Assembly (NCBI GenBank): GCA_031551255.1
Contig: JAVBNW010000011.1
Coordinates: 1-21,073, forward strand
Length of the DNA: 21,073 bases
From: JAVBNW01 sp031551255
Lineage (GTDB): Bacteria > Bacillota > Clostridia > Christensenellales > UBA1750
Direction of reading: 5' to 3'
Shown here piece after piece: positions 6,637 to 14,910 of the stretch; the first letter of the stretch is position 1, and the number at the start of each line of letters is the position of its first letter. The notes beneath the pieces are model-generated. The model did no database searches. It had not been told where the DNA came from and worked only from the letters and a program-made list of their open reading frames with translations. A program made the translations under genes and the position numbers.

Positions 6637-9189
6637 CTATTCCTCCTGTGCGGGCACATGCTCCGCCTCAGGCAAAATACCCGGCTTCGGCACGGGCGTT
6701 TCCGCCGAACCGAGCAACCGAGCGAAGAGGGTATACACGTACGAAATGCCGATCAGCGCCCCGCCGAACACGAAGTACGAGAGAATCCTCTGCCAGCTCT
6801 TGAGCATCGCAAGATCCATAAGAAAAAGCTTGCCCACCGCCGCCAGCGCGAGCACGAGGCCGAACACCCGCATCGCCTTGTATCTTTGCAGAAAACCTAT
6901 GATCACCCACGCGAGCGCGACGGCCAGGTAGAAAAAGCTCAGCCCCATGGAGTTGAACGTGGCGCCGTACTGCACGATCGACGTCTGCGTGACCAATGCG
7001 ATCAGCGCCGCCGACGGAACGATCACCTGCCACTGCGCGCCGGCGCCCCAGGCCTTTGCGGCGTCGCGGCACGCATCCACGAGGCTTAACAGCGTCAGCG
7101 CGAGCAACACAAAGGCGATGGGGCCGCTGCCGGGCACATAATATACCTGAAACTTTTGCGCGCCGACGATCAGGCAGCCCAGAACGCCCAGCCCGGCGGC
7201 GACCAGCGAGTAAACGCGCGTAACCCCCGAGCGCACGCGCGGAATGTGGCGCACGGCTGCGGCGTATAAAAGAGACACGCAGGACGCAAACAGAACGATC
7301 TGCATAAAGCGCGCCGGCCCCGCGCCGCCCGCCGCCAGAAGGTGCAGACGGAAAAAGCGATCCGGCACAAAGGAACACAGGTACATAAGATACGCGAAAA
7401 CCTCGGCCAGCGACGCGTACACAAAGCCGCGCCCCGCCGCGCGCCTGCCGCCCGGGGCCTTATCCGGCCGAAAGCCGCACACAAACAGATGCGTAAGCGC
7501 GAGCGCCGCAAGGGCAAGCGTCACCGCGGAGAACTTCCATACAAACAGCTCTCCGCCCGGTGCATCCGCCGCGAGAAACCGCAGCGCGCATACGCCCAGC
7601 AGCACATAGCCTGCGCGCTCATACCACTTGCGCCTGGCGAGGATGCCGTACAGCGCGAGCGCGAGGCCTTCGGCAAGCCACGCAAGCCCGAACCATGTTG
7701 CGTGAAACTGCATGGGCACGAATAGCGCCAAAAAGAGCAACGCCAATGAGTAAAACAGCACCGCACCTTCGCGCTTGTCGCCGGTGCGGCGTCCAAACAC
7801 CAGCGCCAGCGTGTAAAACAGCGCGGCGTAAAACAGCGCAAGCAGGCCGGTGGCCTTGGGCGCATCCTTGCTCAGCAGTACGAACATGAATATGCAGTGA
7901 TACGCGGCGTTGAGCAGCATCAGCACAAATCCGTCGGCGGACATAGGCGTGCGCGCACGCAATGGACGGATAAGGGACATGGCCGCATACAGCGCGAACG
8001 TCAGCGCCAGATACGCAATGCGCACCGCCGCGGCCGTCGTAAAGTTATAAATTGTGGGCAATATTCCAAGCGTCAGAATCGTAGCCACCGCGTACAGCCC
8101 AAACGAGGTGAACGTGAGCGCCACCCAGCGGCGACGGGTGGCCATGAGCAGCGTAAACACGTTCAGCAGCAAAAGATATACAAGCGCCGCATACAGCATG
8201 CCGCCGGTGTCGACTGCAATCAAGGGCAGGTTGCCCCCCACCACCGCAAAGATCGCGATCAGCTGCGAATCCCTCCGGATCGCCAACAGGAACGCAAGCG
8301 CTGTGATGCACACGCACAGCACCAACGCCAGCGGCGTGGAGACGATGTGAAGCGCAAAGTAGGAAACCGCCGCGGCGCTGTATAAAATAGCGATGCCTCC
8401 GGCGCTCATGCCCAGGGAGAACGGGTTCTTTTTATCCTTGCGGCCCATCAGCTCGCCCGCGAGCAGGAACACAAGCCCGAGCCCAAACGCGCAGACGCCC
8501 TTGAGTACGTCGGATTTTAATAGGTTGACATAGGTATATTGCAGCCCGAAAATTACGCCGAGCAGCAGAATCAGCAGCCCTATCACCTGCACGACCCGCT
8601 GGCCCACCATCATTTCGGCGCGGCCCTGTTTCGTGGGGCGCGGCGGAGGCAGCGGCAGGTTGCCAAGCGCCTGATAGCCCTGCTCAAACGATGCGCTTTC
8701 CTCAGCCCTGACATCCGCGGCGATGAGCCGCTCGCGCTCAAACTGCGCGGCGATCTGCCCGTCCAGCTCATCTACGCGCGCCATCAGCGCGCGAGAGGCG
8801 TCGTCCGCCCGGCTCTGAAGCTTTAGGCGCAGTTCGCCTATCCGCGCCCGACAATCCGCCTCGCGCTTGCTCAAAATATCGGCGTTTTTGCGCATTTCCT
8901 CGCCGAAATAAAGCTCTGTGCGGGCTCTGGCCGCTCTCACCGTGGAAGCCCGCTCGGCGCGCATCTGCTCGCGCAGCTGGGCGTCGAGCATCTCCACGCC
9001 TTTTTGCAATTGTCCGATCCTAAGGCCCGCATTGTTAAGTTCGATTTCGCGCGTGCCTGCGAGCGCGCGGAGGCTTCTAAGCTCGGCCTCGATGTCGGAT
9101 TGCTCCAGGGCCGTCACCGCATCCTTAAGCACTGTAAGCTCCTGGGCCTGCCGCTGCGCTAAGGCGCGCAGCGCCTCGATGGTATCCAT
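6637..9189 (-). CDS. DUF2339 domain multi-span membrane protein
   Basis: The 850-residue protein begins with a charged, heptad-rich coiled coil (about residues 1-170), then a proline-rich hinge (LPLPPPRP). Many hydrophobic helices follow, roughly 20 or more, beginning with VGQRVVQVIGLLILLLGVIF. This is the DUF2339 plan: a cytoplasmic coiled coil and a large polytopic membrane domain. No catalytic motif is visible and the family function is unknown. It is the first gene of an operon with the AI-2E transporter and the WYL regulator. Start ATG 9189 follows GGGGGTG, and a good promoter lies about 50 bases upstream. Long polar membrane proteins of this type are often annotated only as hypothetical. 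Confidence 0.87.
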   Translation of the reverse strand: MDTIEALRALAQRQAQELTVLKDAVTALEQSDIEAELRSLRALAGTREIELNNAGLRIGQLQKGVEMLDAQLREQMRAERASTVRAARARTELYFGEEMRKNADILSKREADCRARIGELRLKLQSRADDASRALMARVDELDGQIAAQFERERLIAADVRAEESASFEQGYQALGNLPLPPPRPTKQGRAEMMVGQRVVQVIGLLILLLGVIFGLQYTYVNLLKSDVLKGVCAFGLGLVFLLAGELMGRKDKKNPFSLGMSAGGIAILYSAAAVSYFALHIVSTPLALVLCVCITALAFLLAIRRDSQLIAIFAVVGGNLPLIAVDTGGMLYAALVYLLLLNVFTLLMATRRRWVALTFTSFGLYAVATILTLGILPTIYNFTTAAAVRIAYLALTFALYAAMSLIRPLRARTPMSADGFVLMLLNAAYHCIFMFVLLSKDAPKATGLLALFYAALFYTLALVFGRRTGDKREGAVLFYSLALLFLALFVPMQFHATWFGLAWLAEGLALALYGILARRKWYERAGYVLLGVCALRFLAADAPGGELFVWKFSAVTLALAALALTHLFVCGFRPDKAPGGRRAAGRGFVYASLAEVFAYLMYLCSFVPDRFFRLHLLAAGGAGPARFMQIVLFASCVSLLYAAAVRHIPRVRSGVTRVYSLVAAGLGVLGCLIVGAQKFQVYYVPGSGPIAFVLLALTLLSLVDACRDAAKAWGAGAQWQVIVPSAALIALVTQTSIVQYGATFNSMGLSFFYLAVALAWVIIGFLQRYKAMRVFGLVLALAAVGKLFLMDLAMLKSWQRILSYFVFGGALIGISYVYTLFARLLGSAETPVPKPGILPEAEHVPAQEE

Positions 9190-9236
9190 AGGGGCACCCC
9201 CATTCCAACGCCCGGAGTGGGCGAAAGCGTGCTGCC

Positions 9237-9265
9237 AGTATACACCATGGAAAAGACTGTGACAA
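9237..9265 (-). promoter_or_regulatory. Promoter of the DUF2339 operon
   Basis: On the minus strand TTGTCA (9265-9260) and TATACT (9242-9237) are separated by exactly 17 bases, a near-consensus housekeeping sigma promoter. It lies between the YcxB-like gene end and the DUF2339 start and shows that the latter begins its own transcript. Confidence 0.75.
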
Positions 9266-9274
9266 ACCGATGCG

Positions 9275-9895
9275 CTACCGCATCGATAATATGCCCTGCG
9301 TCACCAGCCCCGCAAGAGCCGTAATCAATAAAAACACCGACACGACTGCCAGGATGATCAAGGAGATTCGAAGGGCCGCGCTCTTCTTGCGCCTAAACCT
9401 GGGAAGGCGAGATAGGTAGAACCGCGCGGCGTTCATGGCCGCCTGATCGCCCTGGAAGGCCGAAAAGGGGATGAAGAACATAAAATTTTCCGAAGGATAG
9501 ATCTGAAACGTTTCGTACTTTTCGAGCCACGCGTGCAGCTCATCCCAGCGGTAGCGCGAATCGCCGTTCTCCGAATGGGCCTCAAAGCCTTCGGGGCCGA
9601 GGATATACGTCTGCTCTTTTTGAATGGCCACATTGCTTAGGTACTGCCGCGCCCAGCTTTTTTTAAGCCTGCGGGGGCCTAGCGCCATGAAAAACGCGAG
9701 GATCAGCATGGCGGCGCAGGGAAGTAGCCAGTCGGCGGGCCCGTCGATCCCGAGTCTGTTCACCAGCAGCATAAGCGTGAACGCCGATACAAAAGTCGTC
9801 AAAATCCAATAGGCCTTTCGCGTGCGCTTCCACATAAAGTCGCAATACTCTCCTTGGGTATGCCGCACTTTTACGACGACAGCGTTTTCATCCAT
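9275..9895 (-). CDS. YcxB-like membrane protein
   Basis: This 206-residue protein has two adjacent membrane helices (about 29-46 and 56-73). A soluble YcxB-like part follows, with RWDELHAWLEKYETFQIYPS (116-135) and MFFIPFSAF (139-147), and a last membrane helix at about 175-197. The W-x-E-L...F-x-I-Y...F-x-I-P pattern is the recognisable core of the family, whose function is unknown. The start is the ATG at 9895, five bases after the radA stop; an upstream AAAGGG lies inside the radA end, so the two are probably translationally coupled. A much longer open frame extends into radA in another frame and is a shadow. Confidence 0.8.
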   Translation of the reverse strand: MDENAVVVKVRHTQGEYCDFMWKRTRKAYWILTTFVSAFTLMLLVNRLGIDGPADWLLPCAAMLILAFFMALGPRRLKKSWARQYLSNVAIQKEQTYILGPEGFEAHSENGDSRYRWDELHAWLEKYETFQIYPSENFMFFIPFSAFQGDQAAMNAARFYLSRLPRFRRKKSAALRISLIILAVVSVFLLITALAGLVTQGILSMR

Positions 9896-9900
9896 GCCCC

Positions 9901-11307
9901 TCAGCCCTTTCCCGTTTCCGGCGCGCTCGCCTTTGTGATGGCGGCGAGCGCCTGCGTTACGGTTTCGACGCCGTGAAGCGCAAGTCCTTGCGGCGCTTTG
10001 ATCCCGCGCAGGTTGCCGCGCGGCAACACGCATGCGGAAAAGCCCATGCGCGCGCATTCGCTCAGACGCCGCTCGATCTGCGATACCGCGCGCACCTCGC
10101 CGGTCAGGCCCACCTCGCCGATCACCACCCAATCCCCGGGCATCGCGCGGCCGCGCACCGAAGAATACACCGCCGCGATGAGCGGAAGATCGGCGGCGGG
10201 CTCGTCCAGCGCCAACCCGCCGGCGACGTTGATGTAGGCATCTTGGTTGTACAACGGAATGCCCGCGCGCTTTTCCAGCACCGCCAGCAAAAGGGCCACG
10301 CGGTTGTAGTCGAATCCGTAGGCCTGCCTGCGCGGGTTGGCGGCGTTGGTGGGGCTGATGAGCGCTTGAAGATCGCACAGTACCGGCCGCGATCCCTCTA
10401 TCGCGCATGCGACCGCCGAACCCGGCTCGCCCTGCCGCCTGCCCGAAAGCAGAAATTCGGAGGGGTTGGGCACCTCGCGCATGCCGTCAGAGCGCATTTC
10501 AAAGATGCCGATTTCGTTGATGGAGCCAAATCGGTTCTTCGCCGCGCGCAAAATCCTGTATTGCTGGTGGCGGTCGCCCTCGAAATACAAAACCGCGTCC
10601 ACCATGTGCTCGAGCACCTTAGGCCCGGCAAGCGATCCCTCCTTGGTGACGTGCCCTACCAAAAACACCGAGCAGCCGCTCTGCTTGGCCAGCAGCATCA
10701 GCGCCGACGCGCACTCGCGCACTTGGGATACCGAGCCCGCGGCCGAATGCATCTGAGAACGGTATACCGTTTGAATGGAATCGACCACCATGCAATCGGG
10801 CTGGATGGCCGCGCATTGCGCGAGGATCTGGGCGATATCGGTTTCGGCCAGCACGCGCAGCTCGCCGCGCGGAACCCCCAGCCTGCGCGCGCGCATGGCG
10901 ATCTGCCTGAGCGATTCTTCGCCGGTAACGTACAAAACCCGTTTCCCCTTGGAGGCGAGCAGGCCCGATGCCTGCAAGAGCAACGTAGACTTGCCCACGC
11001 CGGGGTCGCCGCCGATGAGCGTAAGCGAGCCCTCCACAACGCCGCCGCCCAGAACGCGGTCGAACTCCTCCAGCCCGATGAGGGTGCGCTCGCCCTCGGT
11101 TTCGTCGATGCCCGCCAGCAGCGGGGCGATTTTCGAAGGCTCCAAGGCGGGCACGGCAGCCGCGGGCCCGCGCGCTGCCGGCTCCGGCTCAGGCGCGCGC
11201 TCCGCCAGCGTATTCCACTCGCCGCACTCGGGGCACTTTCCAAGCCAGCGCGGCGTCTCATAGCCGCACTCGGCGCAGACATAGACCGACCTTGGGGTCT
11301 TGGCCAC
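9901..11307 (-). CDS. radA: DNA repair protein RadA (Sms)
   Basis: The 468-residue protein has all RadA hallmarks in order. There is an N-terminal four-cysteine zinc finger (C11, C14, C25, C28), the Walker A motif GGDPGVGKST at 99-108, and a Walker B-like strand MVVDSIQT at 173-180. The RadA-specific KNRFG motif is at 257-261, and a C-terminal Lon-protease-like domain runs from about 280 to 468. RadA is a RecA-like ATPase that drives branch migration of recombination intermediates in the cytoplasm. The start codon is GTG at 11307, seven bases after AAAGGAGGT. It lies 32 bases after a P-loop kinase gene and five bases before the YcxB-like gene. Length and motifs are complete, so it should be functional. 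Confidence 0.97.
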   Translation of the reverse strand: MAKTPRSVYVCAECGYETPRWLGKCPECGEWNTLAERAPEPEPAARGPAAAVPALEPSKIAPLLAGIDETEGERTLIGLEEFDRVLGGGVVEGSLTLIGGDPGVGKSTLLLQASGLLASKGKRVLYVTGEESLRQIAMRARRLGVPRGELRVLAETDIAQILAQCAAIQPDCMVVDSIQTVYRSQMHSAAGSVSQVRECASALMLLAKQSGCSVFLVGHVTKEGSLAGPKVLEHMVDAVLYFEGDRHQQYRILRAAKNRFGSINEIGIFEMRSDGMREVPNPSEFLLSGRRQGEPGSAVACAIEGSRPVLCDLQALISPTNAANPRRQAYGFDYNRVALLLAVLEKRAGIPLYNQDAYINVAGGLALDEPAADLPLIAAVYSSVRGRAMPGDWVVIGEVGLTGEVRAVSQIERRLSECARMGFSACVLPRGNLRGIKAPQGLALHGVETVTQALAAITKASAPETGKG

Positions 11308-11339
11308 GAAAAAACCTCCTTTGGCGTTTTGGCCGCGCC

Positions 11340-11831
11340 TTATCCCCTCTCGTTCGCGATCCAGACGTCCATTTCCTCGCGGGAGGGCGCTTCAAACCTC
11401 GCCATCACCTTTTGCATAAGGCCTTCGTCCACAAAATACGCCCGCGCCCTGTTTTCGGAGACGAGCTTGTTTCTTTCTTGTATGTTTTTCATCCAATCCT
11501 CGTGTGAAACGTCGATATAATGCCATTCTATCGCGATGTTTCGCTCGGAAAAGTAGTTTGAAATCTCAACTCTCTCGCACTTTCTGAAAAAGCCGTAGTC
11601 GAAGATCACATTCGCTCCGCACGCGACGATTTCTTCGGCCTTTTTGCGCAGATATGCCTGAAGCTCCGACACGACCGTGTCGTATGTGTCGCTGTCTTCA
11701 ATGCGAAGGGAAAGGCCCAGCAAGATCTCATCGGTAGACAAAACCACCGCGTCGATCTTCCTGAGCAACTGCCTTGTATACCAACTTTTTCCGCTGCAAA
11801 TCTTCCCGCATATCAGGATCACTTTTCCCAT
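11340..11831 (-). CDS. P-loop kinase / AAA family ATPase (AAA_33 type)
   Basis: The 163-residue protein begins MGKVILICGKICSGKSWYTR, with a Walker A loop GKICSGKS at 9-16. It continues with a DxD-like acid stretch after VVLSTDEIL and a lid-like region around ERNKLVSENRARAY. The size and layout match small kinases of the AAA_33/zeta-toxin-like group, which phosphorylate small molecules, nucleic acid ends or antibiotics. No substrate is indicated. An in-frame ATG at 11846 is possible, but the shorter start places the P-loop at the usual distance; neither has a strong ribosome binding site. It sits just upstream of radA. Confidence 0.72.
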   Translation of the reverse strand: MGKVILICGKICSGKSWYTRQLLRKIDAVVLSTDEILLGLSLRIEDSDTYDTVVSELQAYLRKKAEEIVACGANVIFDYGFFRKCERVEISNYFSERNIAIEWHYIDVSHEDWMKNIQERNKLVSENRARAYFVDEGLMQKVMARFEAPSREEMDVWIANERG

Positions 11832-11906
11832 GACGCATCCCGCCATATAGTCATCTTACTTCTAAGTAGCCGCTGATCAAAAGGAGAGCGGCCGGATTGC
11901 GAGGGG

Positions 11907-11988
11907 CTTTTGCGGCCCGCAAGGAGCCGGAGCGGGGCGTAGCCTTAAGCTATGTTGAGCGAAGAGCAACACAACAGGCCGCAAAAAG
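11907..11988. repeat. Structured intergenic element with long inverted arms
   Basis: CTTTTGCGGCC (11907-11917) is complementary to GGCCGCAAAAAG (11977-11988) apart from one extra A. Inside lie two small hairpins: TAGC/GCTA around CTTAA (11940-11952) and TGTTG/CAACA around nine bases (11953-11971). The whole could fold into a branched RNA of about 80 nucleotides. It lies between the propeller-like gene (ending 12028) and the kinase gene. It may be a 3' end structure, a dispersed repeat or a small RNA; no known family was recognised. Confidence 0.45.
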
Positions 11989-12027
11989 ATCCGCAAAGAC
12001 GCGCCACCCGAGTGAATCACTGGTTAC

Positions 12028-13440
12028 CTAAGGAATATATACGACCTTAAGCTGATCCTTTCCTTCTTCGGCATCGGTAGACCAGACGACCCTGCGCCCG
12101 TAAGTAACCGGCTGCTTGCCGGTTTCGCCGTCCACCGTCACGCGGCCGTAGGTTTCCGATTCGTAGAAATATACCCAGATATGCCCGCCCTTGGCATACA
12201 CCAGCATGTCGTCGCCAAGGCAATAGTTGGTAAGCGGCGCCTCCAACGTGCTTTCGGTGACGAGCTTAACCTCATCTCCATACTTGATGTACAGCCCGGT
12301 GATCGGCTCGTGGTTCGTGTCGATCCACGCCCACGCCCTGCCGTTCGTCAGCGGATCGTGCACGTACATGTCGGCTTTCCATACGTCGGGCTGGTAATCT
12401 TCCTCCAGCGCCAGCCGGTCGACGTTGCAGGTGTAAATTACGCTGTTTTTGCCGTCCGGGTCGCTACGATCGGGCGCGGACCAGATCACCTCGCTGCCGT
12501 GGATGTCCGGCGCGCTGACGGCATACGTCTGCTCGTAGTCCTCGATCGACTCGGTGTAGGCGGGCAGGGCGACGTTTTCTTCGGTGATCAGGTCGACCAT
12601 ATACAGTGTTTCGGTCTTTTCGGAATCCTGCTCGTTCCAGATGAGCCTATCGCCGGACAGGCGGAGCATGGGCATGTAGTAGCCACTCTCCTTGATCTGG
12701 CGCTCGGGGCTCTCGTCGTCCTGCGAGGAAGGGGTCGCTCCGGTGGGGGTTGCGTTCGAAGGGGTTGCGTTTGTGCGCGTGCCGGGGGTGATATCGGTGG
12801 CCTCGCCCATGGCTTCCTCGTCGATGACAGGCATCTCGCCGTCCGCAACCCCGGTGTCGTTGCGGCGTATGTAGTAGAGCTTGTTCGTGCCTTGCTGGTC
12901 GGTATCCAGCCACACAATGTAATCGGTGTTGACGTATGTTTCGTAAATCTCACCGTTCTTCACGGTCACTTTGGTGATCTGCGTCTCGTTCATTTCCTTT
13001 AAGTTAAACAGATATAGCTTAGTAAGCATTGGTTCGTTCAGCGGGCCGGTGCCCGCTGAATATACCAGCTCGTCGCCATAAATGGCCGGGCGGTTGATGT
13101 TTTTTTCGGCGGACACCACCAGGGTTGCGTCCTGACTCATATCCAGCGCGCGCGCTTCGCTGGAGCCGTCCAGCAGCAGCGTGGGCTGGGCGCTGGGCGG
13201 CGGCGTTGTTTGCGTGGGAGTGTCGGTCGTCTGGGATGCCAGGAGGCTTGCGTCCACGTCTTTGTCGATCACCACGCCGCGCACGAGAAATACAATGCCC
13301 ACGATCAGTGCGCACAGCACCCCCGCGGTACCCAATACCGCCACCCAGTTGATGCGCCTTGCGCTCATCCCTCCGCCGGTCGCCATGCGATAGCGCAGCC
13401 GTGAGGATTTGCGCGAGTAGCCGTTGCGTCGTAAAGGCAT
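12028..13440 (-). CDS. Membrane-anchored propeller-like (TolB/WD-type) protein
   Basis: This 470-residue protein has a basic cytoplasmic N-terminus, one membrane helix at about 32-53 and a Thr/Pro-rich stalk (about 69-87). The large extracellular part shows repeated strands of the form G-x-x-[LV]-[VI]-[YW], for example IYGDELVYSAG, LSGDRLIWNE, IHGSEVIWSA, LGDDMLVYAK and YGRRVVWSTD. Such repeats suggest a beta propeller of the TolB or DUF5050 kind. A second low-complexity insert at about 211-245 repeats NATP/GATP-type units. No enzyme motif is seen, so a binding or scaffold role at the cell surface is the best inference. Start ATG 13440 has an excellent GGAGG box and a clear extended -10 promoter, divergent from the metallophosphoesterase. 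Confidence 0.7.
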   Translation of the reverse strand: MPLRRNGYSRKSSRLRYRMATGGGMSARRINWVAVLGTAGVLCALIVGIVFLVRGVVIDKDVDASLLASQTTDTPTQTTPPPSAQPTLLLDGSSEARALDMSQDATLVVSAEKNINRPAIYGDELVYSAGTGPLNEPMLTKLYLFNLKEMNETQITKVTVKNGEIYETYVNTDYIVWLDTDQQGTNKLYYIRRNDTGVADGEMPVIDEEAMGEATDITPGTRTNATPSNATPTGATPSSQDDESPERQIKESGYYMPMLRLSGDRLIWNEQDSEKTETLYMVDLITEENVALPAYTESIEDYEQTYAVSAPDIHGSEVIWSAPDRSDPDGKNSVIYTCNVDRLALEEDYQPDVWKADMYVHDPLTNGRAWAWIDTNHEPITGLYIKYGDEVKLVTESTLEAPLTNYCLGDDMLVYAKGGHIWVYFYESETYGRVTVDGETGKQPVTYGRRVVWSTDAEEGKDQLKVVYIP

Positions 13441-13524
13441 GCTAAACCTCCTGCGATGGGCCTGTCCTTCATCGTCGTGCCGGGCACAATAAAGAGCGGT
13501 GTTTAGGTTCGCCGATGTCTTATA

Positions 13525-13533
13525 ATTATATCA
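13525..13533 (-). promoter_or_regulatory. Extended -10 promoter of the propeller-like gene
   Basis: Read on the minus strand, TGATATAAT runs from 13533 to 13525: a consensus TATAAT with the TGn extension. The -35 region (TTCTTC-like) is poor. The leader to the ATG at 13440 is about 80 bases. Confidence 0.6.
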
Positions 13534-13641
13534 CAATAACACACGCCGAAGAAAAGCTATATGTTCCCCGCGCGAAAAAGCCGCTACTCTATGGAAATAA
13601 TTACCTATCGCGCCGGTTTCGGAGTTTGCGACGATAAGCGC

Positions 13642-13670
13642 TTGTTCGTTGCGTCGCGGTGACCTATAAT
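13642..13670 (+). promoter_or_regulatory. Promoter of the metallophosphoesterase gene
   Basis: TTGTTC (13642-13647) and TATAAT (13665-13670) are 17 bases apart. The site is 37 bases upstream of the ATG and directs rightward transcription, back to back with the promoter of the propeller-like gene. Confidence 0.7.
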
Positions 13671-13707
13671 AGTAAGACATCGCAAGCAAACCCCGGGAGG
13701 TGACCCC

Positions 13708-14787
13708 ATGAGGCCTCGCTCCCTGCGCGTGCGAAACGCGGGCAAAAAGAAAGAGCTCTTCGTGCAAAGGCGCTCGGTCGCCTTTTTCATCTTCCTGGCG
13801 ATCTCCGCGCTGGCGCTGCTCATTTCCTATACGGTGTTCGACAATTTGCGCGTGCAGGTAGACCGCGTGGACGTCTCCATCCCCACGCTCCCCAAGGCGT
13901 TGGAGGGCTTTACCATCCTTCCGATCAGCGACCTTCACAACAAGACGTTCGGCGAGGGCCAAGGCGATATCGTCAAGGCGGTGGGAACGGCCAAATTCGA
14001 CGTCATTCTCTTTTTGGGCGACATGACAGATCGCTCGCGCCAGGATCCGGAGGCGTTTTACGCGCTGATCGACGCGCTCGCCCCCTCCGGAAAGCCGATG
14101 TTCTACGCAAAGGGCAATCACGACCCCGAGAGCGAAGACCTTTCCGGAGGAACATGCAAGCCCTCAGCCTATGTACAAGGCGCACTCGATCGCGGCGTCG
14201 TACTGCTCGACCGCCCGTATAAGCTCAAGGATACCGCCGACGGCGGCATATGGCTTTGGCCGACCGAGCGGCTCTGCACCGACATCGATGCGGCGATTGA
14301 AACGGCCGAGCTTAACATCGAGCGGGAAACTCTTAGGGGCGTGCCCGAGGGCGACGCAATGGCCGCTTACTACGCACAGCTGATCGAGCAATATCAGGCG
14401 GTGCTTCATGCGCGCGAGCAGATGGGGCCCGCGGATATCCACATCGCCGCCGAGCATTTTCCAATGACGCCGGCGAGGTTTGTTCTCTTACAGGATGCGG
14501 ATGGGCCTTCTCCTACGCTCTCGGATGTGGATCTTTTGCTCGCGGGCCATTACCACGCGGGGCAGGTGCGTTTCCCCATGCTGGGCGCGCCCTACGTGCA
14601 CGCGCCGGATCTCCCGCGCGGCGGATGGTTCCCCGCGCAGGATTCCATCGCGGGGTTGACGCGCATAGGCACCTTGCAGCAATACATCTGCCGGGGGTTG
14701 GGCGCATCCGGCCCGGCGCCGGTGAAATTCCGCCTGTTCAACACGCCGGAAATCGCGCTTGTTAAGCTTACGTCGCGCGTGGAGTAA
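13708..14787 (+). CDS. Membrane-anchored metallophosphoesterase (YkuE/calcineurin type)
   Basis: The 359-residue protein has a basic N-terminus and one membrane helix at about 23-41. A calcineurin-like phosphoesterase domain follows. All metal-binding motifs are present: SDLH (D75, H77), GDMTD (104-108), GNHDP (136-140), the histidine in AEHFP (H250) and GHYHAG (280-285). These bind a two-metal centre that hydrolyses phosphoesters, and the active site should face outside. Relatives such as Bacillus YkuE act at the cell envelope, but the substrate of this one is unknown. The insertion between GNHD and the late histidines (about 150-245) is helical and rather long. ATG 13708 follows GGGAGGTG at ideal spacing. 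Confidence 0.88.
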   Translation: MRPRSLRVRNAGKKKELFVQRRSVAFFIFLAISALALLISYTVFDNLRVQVDRVDVSIPTLPKALEGFTILPISDLHNKTFGEGQGDIVKAVGTAKFDVILFLGDMTDRSRQDPEAFYALIDALAPSGKPMFYAKGNHDPESEDLSGGTCKPSAYVQGALDRGVVLLDRPYKLKDTADGGIWLWPTERLCTDIDAAIETAELNIERETLRGVPEGDAMAAYYAQLIEQYQAVLHAREQMGPADIHIAAEHFPMTPARFVLLQDADGPSPTLSDVDLLLAGHYHAGQVRFPMLGAPYVHAPDLPRGGWFPAQDSIAGLTRIGTLQQYICRGLGASGPAPVKFRLFNTPEIALVKLTSRVE

Positions 14788-14834
14788 CGACCCCTAAGAA
14801 AATGGCGCCCAAACAGGCGGGCATCTCTTATGAT

Positions 14835-14876
14835 TTTCCCGCGGCGATGTTCCGCGCGGAAAGGTTGTGCTACAAT
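14835..14876 (+). promoter_or_regulatory. Promoter and inverted repeat before the Gfo/Idh gene
   Basis: TACAAT at 14871-14876 is preceded by TGC, an extended -10 box. An imperfect inverted repeat (TTTCCCGCGG at 14835-14844 against CCGCGCGGAAA at 14852-14862) covers the -35 position and could be an operator. Confidence 0.45.
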
Positions 14877-14910
14877 GAGCCCATACATTCACACAAAAGG
14901 AGGGCCCTCC

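Noticed and set aside
7897..8385. Plus-strand frame rich in Gln, Arg and His
   Set aside because: Antisense shadow of the hydrophobic DUF2339 gene; such composition is what the reverse of membrane codons gives.
9896..10408. N-terminal extension of the YcxB-like frame into radA
   Set aside because: The extension is Arg-rich shadow sequence of radA; the membrane protein itself starts sensibly at 9895.
9973..11520. 515-codon plus-strand open frame across radA and the kinase gene
   Set aside because: It is antisense to two firmly identified genes, has Arg/His-rich shadow composition and no ribosome binding site of note.
12011..12021. Palindrome AGTGAATCACT just after the propeller-like gene
   Set aside because: Five-base arms are too short to call a terminator or operator, and no T-run follows.
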